Shown here: positions 1 to 5,017 of the stretch, in pieces
How the letters are laid out: each line of letters opens with the position of its first letter
How positions within the stretch are numbered: position 1 is the stretch's first letter
Assembly: GCA_018725425.1 (NCBI GenBank)
Contig: QLUL01000052.1
Location: forward strand, 1 to 7,190
Source: Chloroflexota bacterium
GTDB taxonomy: Bacteria > Chloroflexota > Dehalococcoidia > SZUA-161 > SpSt-899
Length of the DNA stretch: 7,190 nt
Direction: 5' to 3'
Position numbers and translations under genes: made by a program
Notes under the pieces: generated by a model
The model's database searches: none
Seen by the model: the letters and a program-made list of their open reading frames with translations, nothing else
What the model was told of the DNA's origin: nothing

Positions 1-14
1 AGGGGAGGTTAACG

Positions 15-707
15 ATGGATCCCGACTACGATGCCGAGATTGAATACGCCCTCAGCCATACCGAGGTAGTGAGGCCGCCGGAGCAAAGGCTGAATACCTT
101 CGGTGTCACTAACGTGCACTATTACCTGCTTACGGAACCCATGGATAGCGTGAATGAGACTAGAATCAGAGAGGGCAGGGTAATCGCCGAGAGGCCCCGG
201 ATAGTGACGCCCGGTTACCTCCTCAGCACCTTCGAGGGGTTCGGCGATCATGCCAGGAAGCAAGCGGAAACCCTCCTCGGCAGATATGACTTTGACCCCA
301 ACATACTGGAATATAAATACAAGAATGAGATGGGCAACACCTGGATTCTCTCGGAAAATATAGGCCGCGTGATCCTCAAGATAAGTGAGAGAATAGATGA
401 TGAGAGTGACCCTCTGGCAGCAATCCTGAAAGGCCCCGATGATGCCTGGCGGATCTCTCTGATGATGTTCATCATGGGTATGACGAGATCATCCGCGCCG
501 AAGAACATCGCTGAGCTGAATAGCAGAGGTCTGTTCGAAAGGCAGCATGGAGTTCCCAGATTTGTGAGGGACGAAATTGACGATCTGTTCAGGGCAGGTC
601 TCAAAGATCGATCGAGGATCGATGAACTGGGGTCCAAACTACAGAGTTACGGGCTCTTCGAACAGTATCAGGACAGGTTCTTCGCCCTTTTGGGAAGAAG
701 AGGATAG
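15..707 (+). CDS. Hypothetical protein, 230 aa, unrecognised family
   Basis: I do not recognise this protein. It is read from ATG 15 because AGGGGAGG at 1-8 gives a strong ribosome binding site six bases upstream; the frame stays open to the window edge, so a longer N-terminus cannot be formally excluded. The product looks soluble and acidic: there is no signal peptide, and the only markedly hydrophobic stretch is a short Met-rich run near residues 150-157 (SLMMFIMGM). The C-terminal third is charged and probably helical (DEIDDLFRAGLKDRSRIDEL). No catalytic motif is visible. It stands apart from the other genes, being followed by a gene relic and an oppositely oriented toxin-antitoxin pair. 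Codon style (ATA/ATC for Ile, AGG for Arg) matches the binding-protein genes downstream, so it is probably native to the genome. Confidence 0.8.
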   Translation: MDPDYDAEIEYALSHTEVVRPPEQRLNTFGVTNVHYYLLTEPMDSVNETRIREGRVIAERPRIVTPGYLLSTFEGFGDHARKQAETLLGRYDFDPNILEYKYKNEMGNTWILSENIGRVILKISERIDDESDPLAAILKGPDDAWRISLMMFIMGMTRSSAPKNIAELNSRGLFERQHGVPRFVRDEIDDLFRAGLKDRSRIDELGSKLQSYGLFEQYQDRFFALLGRRG

Positions 708-716
708 ATTAAAGAA

Positions 717-853
717 GGGACGCCACTACGTCCGGCCATCCTCTGGCTGGACCAGCGTAAGGCGGATGCTATCTCCAGGCTGGGGTGCTTCACAAGCTGG
801 GCATAAGGATCGTGGGGATGCAGGAGGCGATGACTATCATTCAAAGAGGGGGC
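717..853 (+). pseudogene. Internal relic of an FGGY-family carbohydrate kinase
   Basis: Frame 717-782 reads GTPLRPAILWLDQRKADAI, which matches the pattern I know from the N-terminal domain of FGGY sugar kinases (G-x-PLRPAILW-x-D-x-R). The continuation appears in another frame from about 773, reading LHKLGIRIVGMQEAMTIIQR, which resembles the segment that follows the DQR motif in these kinases. A frameshift around 770-790 would join them. No start codon, no nucleotide-binding domain and no C-terminus are present. Family-like sequence stops at about 848, where the attC-like stem of the neighbouring cassette begins. What is seen is the two short open stretches; the family assignment rests on remembered motifs and has not been checked by alignment. 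Confidence 0.42.
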
Positions 854-894
854 AGCACGGCGCCAGCGCGGTCGGCTGCAACCCGTTGTTAGGC
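849..894 (-). other. attC-like recombination site at the end of the toxin-antitoxin cassette
   Basis: Read on the minus strand, GCCTAAC (894-888) fits the integron core consensus RYYYAAC and is followed by AACGGGTTGCAGCCGAC, the usual style of an attC left end. Arms 849-856 (GGGGCAGC on the plus strand) and 875-884 (GCTGCAACCC) pair as GGG/CCC plus GCAGC/GCTGC with a two-base bulge, like the extrahelical bases of attC hairpins. The matching right core GTTRRRY is absent: no GTT occurs on the minus strand between here and the end of the first gene. The site is therefore truncated or decayed. Confidence 0.42.
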
Positions 895-945
895 GGGCAG
901 CCAATGCCAGACCACCCTAACCCGCCACGAACCCAGAGACAAGTT

Positions 946-1188
946 TCAGGGGCGCACTGCTTCCGCTTCATACTTGCTTGGAATCTCCGCAATCCGCATG
1001 ACGAGCCGCAAGGCTTCGTTTACGGCTTCATCGGTTGGAAAGGCTTGGACAACATCCGGCGCAAGCACAACCACGTTCTTTCCTACCCGCCGATGAGGCG
1101 CGTATCTGCCCTTTGCGACGACAGTTATTTTGGACAGGTCATATTCGTCACGCAGTTCGTAATCGTCAAGGTCACTCGGCTTCTGCAT
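946..1188 (-). CDS. Antitoxin partner of BrnT, 80 aa
   Basis: This is the likely antitoxin that neutralises the BrnT toxin encoded just upstream on the same strand. ATG 1188 is chosen because AGGAG lies seven bases upstream (gaaagaggagcagttttATG) and because the longer reading from 1248 runs back through the toxin gene. The toxin stop overlaps this start by 17 bases, typical of translationally coupled pairs. The protein is not the textbook BrnA with its WT-x-EDF motif. It begins MQKPSDLDDYELRDEYDLSK, has a middle GRYAPHRRVGKNVVVLAPDV that could form the ribbon strand, and a helical AFPTDEAVNEALRLVMRIAE near residues 50-69, as in ribbon-helix-helix antitoxins. By analogy with other BrnTA systems it would bind the toxin and repress their shared promoter. 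Position and coupling are solid; the DNA-binding role is inferred. Confidence 0.75.
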   Translation of the reverse strand: MQKPSDLDDYELRDEYDLSKITVVAKGRYAPHRRVGKNVVVLAPDVVQAFPTDEAVNEALRLVMRIAEIPSKYEAEAVRP

Positions 1189-1459
1189 AAAACTGCTCCT
1201 CTTTCTTTGTCGCCTTGCGTGCGCTGATAATGCGAATCCGGCCTTCACGGTCTGTGTGGGCCAGCATTAGCAAGCGACGACGGCTCGACAAGCCAATAGT
1301 AATATACCGTTCTTCGTCAACAAAATGTTCTTCATCAATAAAGGTGATGAACATCGGGTCGTCAAACACTGTTGCCGCTTCTTCAAATGAGACCTGATGT
1401 TTCTCAACGTTTTTGACAGCTTTATTCGAGTCCCACTCAAATTGAAGTTCTGCTGTCAA
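1172..1459 (-). CDS. brnT: BrnT-family ribonuclease toxin, 95 aa
   Basis: BrnT toxins (PF04365) are small RelE-like ribonucleases that cleave RNA and stop growth until bound by their antitoxin. The match covers the whole protein: FEWDSNKAVKNVEKH near residues 7-21, VSFEEAATVFDDP near 23-35, DEERYITIGLSSRRRLLML near 48-66, and the C-terminal GRIRIISARKATKKE near 73-87, which carries the basic residues and the R-x-ISARKA motif typical of the family. Length is normal and the frame is intact. The start is TTG 1459; there is no in-frame ATG, and GAGGGAG lies nine bases upstream. The gene comes first in the pair, as usual for brnT, and overlaps the antitoxin by 17 bases. It is the only complete operon in the window on the minus strand and sits between integron-like core sites, which suggests arrival by transfer. 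Confidence 0.9.
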   Translation of the reverse strand: MTAELQFEWDSNKAVKNVEKHQVSFEEAATVFDDPMFITFIDEEHFVDEERYITIGLSSRRRLLMLAHTDREGRIRIISARKATKKEEQFYAEAE

Positions 1460-1489
1460 AATGCAGCACTCCCTCGGTGAGATATTCGC

Positions 1490-1515
1490 GTCCGCCTAAC
1501 TATCGACTAGGCGAC
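1490..1515 (-). other. Cassette 5' boundary: GTTAGGC core in a short inverted repeat
   Basis: On the minus strand GTTAGGC (1500-1494) fits the integron crossover core GTTRRRY and lies 35 bases upstream of the brnT start. On the plus strand GTC-c-GCCTA (1490-1498) faces TAGGC-GAC (1508-1515) across a nine-base loop, with one bulged base. This could be the shrunken 3' half of a preceding attC or an attI-like site. With the matching GCCTAAC at 888-894, it frames the toxin-antitoxin pair in the correct orientation for a gene cassette. No integrase gene is visible in the window. Confidence 0.4.
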
Positions 1516-1640
1516 AGTTTTGTCGTATGATTCCAACAGAGTGACCGAATTCCCGTCTGATTCCCTGTGCAGAAGTGTTGCCATATATTTTCAGGGGGAG
1601 AATCCCCATGATGATCTTGCATTTCCCACAATGTGACTAT

Positions 1641-1669
1641 ATTATACGCCACTTATGTCCGTCGGTCAA
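1641..1669 (-). promoter_or_regulatory. Leftward sigma-70 promoter facing the brnT cassette
   Basis: On the minus strand TTGACC (1669-1664) and a perfect TATAAT (1646-1641) are separated by exactly 17 bases. Transcription would start near 1634 and run left toward brnT, giving an untranslated leader of about 175 bases. That leader has two overlapping short open frames (1500-1622 and 1496-1609, both minus) and a GGGGA-GAA-TCCCC hairpin at 1595-1607. The promoter lies outside the cassette boundary at 1500, so it belongs to the host locus and could serve the cassette the way an integron Pc promoter does. Confidence 0.6.
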
Positions 1670-1799
1670 CGCCCTCTCTTTCTCTCTCGACTCCATCCTG
1701 TTTCCATCTTACCGTCCATAGTACCATCAAGTTATAGAGATTGTGATCTCCCTGAAGGGCATGGGCAAGCTGTCATTTGCGCGGAATTCCACCAAAGGC

Positions 1800-1837
1800 T
1801 TGACAACCCCCATTTCTTGTGGTAAAATAATTATCAC
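1800..1837 (+). promoter_or_regulatory. Promoter/operator copy 1, probable Rrf2 site
   Basis: TTGACA (1800-1805), a 17-base spacer and TAAAAT (1823-1828), preceded by TGG (extended -10), make a near-consensus sigma-70 promoter. GTGGTAA-AATAA-TTATCAC (1819-1837) is a 19-bp inverted repeat, six of seven arm pairs matching, that covers the -10 box, the position expected of a repressor site. The same repeat precedes the Rrf2 gene, which makes that protein the likely ligand. Transcription would begin near 1835 and could run into the transporter operon. Confidence 0.65.
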
Positions 1838-1882
1838 TAAGTTGATGATATTACTAGCATTGGGATTGATGGTATGAAGCTC

Positions 1883-1920
1883 TTGACAATACCCATTTCC
1901 TATGGTAAAATAATTATTAC
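1883..1920 (+). promoter_or_regulatory. Promoter/operator copy 2
   Basis: TTGACA (1883-1888), a 17-base spacer and TAAAAT (1906-1911) with TGG just before the -10 again give a near-consensus promoter. The inverted repeat is weaker here (ATGGTAA-AATAA-TTATTAC, 1902-1920, four of seven arm pairs), so regulator binding may be poorer than at copies 1 and 3. It is the promoter nearest to the operon, about 330 bases before the first gene. Confidence 0.6.
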
Positions 1921-2032
1921 TAACCCGATGATATTACTGATACTCTGCTGCATCCCGTGAGGCTCTTTTGGAGGGATCTGTCAAAGGGGGAAAGCCACCG
2001 CTATGAGGGGGATGATATGACACAAGAGCGAC

Positions 2033-2119
2033 CGGCTTATCCTCACCATGCCGGATACCATGTCCCTGGAGCGGAGGCAGCTCCTATCTGTTTTCGGTGC
2101 CGAGCTGGTGATTAGTCCC
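2033..2119 (+). pseudogene. Relic of a cysteine synthase gene (29 codons)
   Basis: Codons 2033-2119 read [18 protein letters not shown] followed by [11 protein letters not shown]. This aligns without gaps to residues 119-147 of the intact CysK encoded downstream ([18 protein letters not shown]...), with 19 of 29 residues identical. The frame is closed by TGA at 2018 and again at 2174. Nothing else of cysK is visible on either side: no lysine motif, no TSGNT and no GTGGT. It is a fragment of a diverged cysK, not a recent copy of the gene at 5883. It lies between the operon promoters and the first operon gene, so it is probably transcribed as part of the leader. Confidence 0.7.
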
Positions 2120-2250
2120 TGGCAGACCAAGTTCTTAGAGAGCCAGATAAATAGCCTCGCTAGCGAAAGGAGGTGAGAGGTCGAGAATGTGAAGAACTCA
2201 AGAATCGGATGATATGACCAAAATCTACGATAAGGAGAAAAGGAGATAAA

Positions 2251-3201
2251 ATGAAAAGGAAAATGCTGCTAGTTCCGCTGGTGCTGCTGTTAGCTCTGAG
2301 TCCGGTCGTGATGGGCTGTCCGGCACCGCCGCAACAGCCTGAGATTACGCGCATAGTGGTCGCCGACGCTCCCACCACACATCATCTCAACTTGTACGTG
2401 GCTCAAGAAAAGGGGCTTTTCAAAAAACACGGGCTGGAGGTGGAGATAATCAGTGTGGAAAGCCTGGCTGCGGCGAGGGATGCCGTTGTGACGGGCATTG
2501 CGGATGTGTTCTGGAGCTGCCCTACGGTGGCGATGGCTGCCATAGCGGGAGGGGCGCCCATAAGAACCATAGCCCAGGTCAAGATTCCCTGCACATCGGT
2601 GCTGCTGGTTCCGGCCGATTCGCCCATCCAGAACTATGAGGATTTGGCGGGCAAGACCCTTGCGGGCATAACGCCAGCCTGTGAAGCGGTCATTGCCTTA
2701 ACCACTGCAGCCAGGGAAGCGGGGGTAGAGTTTAAGCTGGTGAAGCTGGCCGGGGGGCCTGCCATTGCCGCGCTGAAAGCCGGGAGGATAGACGGGGCCA
2801 TATTGGAGGAACCGCATGCCAGCATCGCAGAACTGGCAGGTTTCAGGGTTATGTTCAGGGAAGCTGCCGAGGCCATACCCTGCCGTACCATCAACGCCCG
2901 GACGGCATTTATAACCGACAATGCCGATGCGCTGCGCCGCATGATCAAGGCTGTAGATGAGGCCAACGCCATCATCAATGCCGATCCGATTGCCGAGGAC
3001 ATTGTAGAGATAGCCCATGTGCGTACCGGGGCTCCCAAGGAAGCCATCATACACGGCAATCCCAGGCTGTTATTTACCATCCACCTGGATGAGGAAGGCC
3101 TGTGCAAGCTAGGGGATGAGCTGGTGAAGATGGGGCATATCAGGGAGTGCCCGTCCGCTTTTATGTTTGCGCCCGAGTTCAGGGGTATAACCTGGGATTG
3201 A
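2251..3201 (+). CDS. ABC transporter substrate-binding lipoprotein, NMT1/SsuA type
   Basis: This is the extracytoplasmic solute-binding protein that captures the ligand for the permease and ATPase encoded downstream. Residues 1-22 form a lipoprotein signal (basic start MKRK, hydrophobic LLVPLVLLLAL, lipobox VVMGC with Cys23). The mature part starts with the family pattern VVADAPTTHHLNLYVAQEKG (37-56), then GLEVEI, the hinge segment around NYEDLAGKTLAG (128-139), and ALKAGRIDGAILEEP (174-188). The length of 316 is normal for COG0715. Two AAGGAG sites precede ATG 2251, the nearer ending five bases upstream. The ligand is not readable from sequence; sulfonates, taurine and thiamine precursors are known for the family, and cysK in the operon favours a sulfur compound. 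Seven cysteines (23, 90, 114, 144, 211, 285, 300) is many for this family, and Cys144 lies beside the expected ligand loop. Confidence 0.87.
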   Translation: MKRKMLLVPLVLLLALSPVVMGCPAPPQQPEITRIVVADAPTTHHLNLYVAQEKGLFKKHGLEVEIISVESLAAARDAVVTGIADVFWSCPTVAMAAIAGGAPIRTIAQVKIPCTSVLLVPADSPIQNYEDLAGKTLAGITPACEAVIALTTAAREAGVEFKLVKLAGGPAIAALKAGRIDGAILEEPHASIAELAGFRVMFREAAEAIPCRTINARTAFITDNADALRRMIKAVDEANAIINADPIAEDIVEIAHVRTGAPKEAIIHGNPRLLFTIHLDEEGLCKLGDELVKMGHIRECPSAFMFAPEFRGITWD

Positions 3202-3213
3202 AATATTGGAAGG

Positions 3214-3285
3214 TGAATCCGTGAAGTCAGACGTAATTAATTAGACCCACCAGATGAACCTTTTGAATCTGGCTTCACGGATTCA
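3214..3285. repeat. Long inverted repeat between the two binding-protein genes
   Basis: Arms 3214-3231 and 3268-3285 (core GAATCCGTGAAGTCAGA against TCTGGCTTCACGGATTC) are complementary over 18 positions with one mismatch, which is a G-U pair in RNA. The loop is 36 bases and contains the palindrome TAATTAATTA (3234-3243). There is no following T tract, so it is not a classic terminator. AGGT flanks both sides (3211-3214 and 3285-3288), and GGAAGGT occurs just outside each arm (3208 and 3289). It could be a processing or stability structure that sets different expression of the two genes, or a small inserted palindromic element. Confidence 0.75.
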
Positions 3286-3304
3286 GGTGGAAGGTTGAAA
3301 TAAA

Positions 3305-4198
3305 ATGAAAAGGCTGTGTTTTTCAATAGCGGCGGCTGTTGCCGCAACAGCTTTGATAGCCTTGGTTGCCGGTGTGCCCGGCAGCGGAGATGACGGGGTG
3401 ATCAGGATAGGCCATACCGGCACCCCGCATCTTGCCCCGCTGTTTGTGGCGGTTGAGCAGGGCATATTTGAGGATAACGGCTTGAGGGTGGAATTAAAGC
3501 GGTTCGGCTCTACCTCCGATGCAGGGTACGCGTTGCTGGCCGGCAGGGTGGACGTGGCGTTTTTAGAGCCGTCCCGGTCATTTAGGTTACTCAATGAACA
3601 CGATGAAGCTGGGGTTAAGATCGCAGGCACCGTCAACTTTGATTTTGGGGCCACGCTGGTGGTGCGTGAGGATTTGAATATAAGGCTTGGCGATCTGGAA
3701 GGTATGACTGTTGCGGCAGGGTCCAGGCACTGCATCCTGCTTAGCCAGTTCAAGCATGATGCCCAGAGACACGGGGTAGATGCCGGGAAAATCAACTTCG
3801 TATACACCGCATTTGAAACCATGTTGCCGGCACTGGAGGCGGGGCAGGTGGATGCTATACTGACCAGGGCGTCCTACGCGCTGCTGGCGCAGGCCGAAGG
3901 GCATAAGATCCTTTATCAGAACTGGGATGTTGTGCCGGGGGATGCCTGTTGCCCCGCGTACCTGGCGCAGGTCGAGTACTTCATGCTGGTCAAGGATCTG
4001 GAGCCGCGATATGTCAGGGGGATGGATGCCGCCTTGAGGGAGGCTTCTGAAAGGCCGCCGGAGGACAGCCGCAATGCCATAATGAAGCATACCCAGTTTC
4101 CATTGGGGTTGCAGCAGGGATTCCCGGTAGCCCGCTACCTGGTGATTGGACAGGAACTAAAACAGGAATTGGGAGATTGGGTATGGACCGGAAACTGA
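3305..4198 (+). CDS. Second ABC substrate-binding protein, NMT1/SsuA type
   Basis: A second periplasmic binding protein of the same fold as its upstream neighbour but only distantly similar. Residues 1-24 form a signal peptide with no lipobox (AAAVAATALIALVAGVPG), so it is probably cleaved by signal peptidase I or kept as an anchor. Family landmarks are IRIGHTGTPHLAPLFVAVEQ (33-52), GLRVELKRFGST (59-70), LLAGRVDVAFLEPS (78-90), the hinge region DLEGMTVAAGSRHC (130-143) and ALEAGQVDAILTRAS (176-190). The gene is intact at 297 residues. GGAAGG lies ten bases before ATG 3305. Its stop overlaps the permease start by 16 bases, implying coupled translation. Two binding proteins feeding one permease suggest either two related ligands or a dimeric receptor. 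Cys143 aligns with Cys144 of the first protein, and a Cys-Cys pair sits at 215-216 near the position of Cys211. Confidence 0.82.
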   Translation: MKRLCFSIAAAVAATALIALVAGVPGSGDDGVIRIGHTGTPHLAPLFVAVEQGIFEDNGLRVELKRFGSTSDAGYALLAGRVDVAFLEPSRSFRLLNEHDEAGVKIAGTVNFDFGATLVVREDLNIRLGDLEGMTVAAGSRHCILLSQFKHDAQRHGVDAGKINFVYTAFETMLPALEAGQVDAILTRASYALLAQAEGHKILYQNWDVVPGDACCPAYLAQVEYFMLVKDLEPRYVRGMDAALREASERPPEDSRNAIMKHTQFPLGLQQGFPVARYLVIGQELKQELGDWVWTGN

Positions 4199-5016
4199 CA
4201 TATGAGACAAAGGGTTTAAACCTGGTGCTCAAGGAGCTATCCGCGTTCTTCACGGGAATAGCTAAAAACAACTTCACGGTTGAATTTTTCACCGTGTTTG
4301 TGCCCATCATCATACTGTGGGAGGCCCTTCCGCGGCTTGGCGTGGTACCGCCCACCCTGGTGCCCCCTCCTTCGGTGGTAGCAGAAACCTTCTGGGATCT
4401 GCTTGTAAACCATGATCTTATAGGGCATGTCGGGATAAGCCTGCTCAGGTTTTTTCTCGGGCTGGCGGTTGCCATCGTCACTGCCATACCTATCGGCATA
4501 TTGATGGGATGGAATATGTTTCTACGCCGCCATGCGTTGCCGCTTTTCCAGATATTAGCGCCCATACCCTCGCCGGCCTGGGTGCCCATAACCATAATAC
4601 TATTGGGCATAGGGCTGCCCATGCAGGTATTCCTGGTATTTCTCGGGGTGTTTTACCCGGTGCTTTTTGACACCTACCAGGGGGTCAAGGACACCGACCC
4701 GCGCTATATTGCCTCGGCCAGGGTTTTTGGGGCCAGCGAGCTTACACTGATCAAGCGGGTGTATCTACCCAATGCGTTGAGCTTTATAGTCATGGGCGTA
4801 AAGATAGGAATAGCCCTGGGGCTGGTGATGCTGATCGTATCGGAGATGGTGGGAGCACACAGCGGCATAGGATGGCTACTTGTCGAGTCCAAGGACTTTT
4901 TCCGCATAGACAGGATGGTAGCCTGCATGTTGACACTGGGTTTCATTGGCTGGTTTTTAATTGAAGTAATGAAATATATCGAAATCAAGCTTGCCCTTTG
5001 GAAAGTGGGGCGATAA
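4183..5016 (+). CDS. ABC transporter permease, SsuC/TauC type
   Basis: This is the membrane subunit (BPD_transp_1, COG0600) that forms the transport channel with the ATPase encoded next. ATG 4183 is preferred over TTG 4177 because GGGAG lies seven bases upstream; it gives 277 residues. Several hydrophobic segments are evident, including 33-48, 85-107, 122-162, 198-222 and 245-262. The coupling loop ASARVFGASELTLIKRVYLP (177-196) carries the family EAA signature (G then I-x-x-x-x-LP) that docks to the ATPase. PPPSVVAETFWDLL (61-74) is a usual N-terminal family pattern. The gene overlaps the second binding-protein gene by 16 bases and ends one base before the ATPase ATG. Isoleucine codons are mostly ATA (17 of 28 by my count, only 3 ATT), the reverse of the next two genes. 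Confidence 0.9.
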   Translation: MDRKLTYETKGLNLVLKELSAFFTGIAKNNFTVEFFTVFVPIIILWEALPRLGVVPPTLVPPPSVVAETFWDLLVNHDLIGHVGISLLRFFLGLAVAIVTAIPIGILMGWNMFLRRHALPLFQILAPIPSPAWVPITIILLGIGLPMQVFLVFLGVFYPVLFDTYQGVKDTDPRYIASARVFGASELTLIKRVYLPNALSFIVMGVKIGIALGLVMLIVSEMVGAHSGIGWLLVESKDFFRIDRMVACMLTLGFIGWFLIEVMKYIEIKLALWKVGR

Positions 5017-5017
5017 G

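Larger units (their letters stand above)
1791..1965 (+). repeat. Tandem 83-bp promoter units (copies 1 and 2)
   Basis: Two copies of one unit lie head to tail, with their -35 boxes at 1800 and 1883, a period of 83. Each runs from a -35/-10 pair through GATGATATTACT to a start-codon-like ATGAAGCTCT (1874) or GTGAGGCTCT (1957), 45 bases after the -10. That end matches the true start of the Rrf2 regulator, ATGAGGCTCT at 7025. Copy 1 (1791-1855) matches the unit before the regulator gene (6943-7007) at 62 of 65 positions. Copy 2 is more diverged. The units therefore look like duplicated 5' ends of the regulator gene together with its promoter. Confidence 0.8.
1460..2250. other. Gene-poor regulatory interval
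   Basis: No intact gene of normal size lies here. From left to right it holds the cassette boundary (1490-1515), the leader and promoter of a leftward transcript (1500-1669), a pyrimidine-rich stretch at about 1670-1710 and unassigned sequence to 1790, two tandem rightward promoter units (1791-1965), a relic of cysK (2033-2119), and the ribosome binding site of the first operon gene. A perfect anti-SD sequence, AAAGGAGGTGA, at 2166-2176 is followed by ATG-TGA (2187-2192), a start directly followed by a stop, so it serves no gene that I can see. Confidence 0.6.

Noticed and set aside
605..622. Repeated GATCGATC/GGATCGAT in the first gene
   Set aside because: Short palindromic overlap within coding sequence, with no wider symmetry.
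577..1227. Open frame of 216 codons on the plus strand
   Set aside because: It overlaps the first gene, runs antisense to the toxin-antitoxin pair, has low-complexity non-protein-like content and no ribosome binding site.
2016..2031. 13 of 16 match to the regulator's codons 9-14 (7049-7064)
   Set aside because: It is in a different frame relative to the duplicated start and is short; it may be a trace of a longer rrf2 duplication but is too weak to call.
2006..2112. Frame GTG 1957 to TAG 2112 across the cysK relic
   Set aside because: It has no protein-like pattern; the other frame over 2033-2119 carries the cysteine synthase match.
2166..2192. Perfect anti-SD sequence followed by ATG-TGA
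   Set aside because: Start directly followed by stop cannot be a gene; it is more likely the remains of a lost gene start. Recorded in the interval description only.
2214..2249. Eleven-codon leader peptide MTKIYDKEKRR just before the operon
   Set aside because: It has no ribosome binding site and no run of regulatory codons such as Cys; its stop merely falls in the binding site of the next gene.
2634..3107. Long minus-strand frames opposite the first binding-protein gene
   Set aside because: The sense strand carries a complete, motif-bearing protein; the antisense frames are Ala/Ser/Met-rich shadows.
3283..4622. Minus-strand frames of 160-200 codons opposite the second receptor and permease genes
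   Set aside because: They are antisense to genes with clear family motifs and tight operon spacing, and have no recognisable motif of their own.
4991..5017. TTG start for the ATPase gene
   Set aside because: It adds only residues from the permease reading region; ATG 5018 gives the normal family N-terminus.
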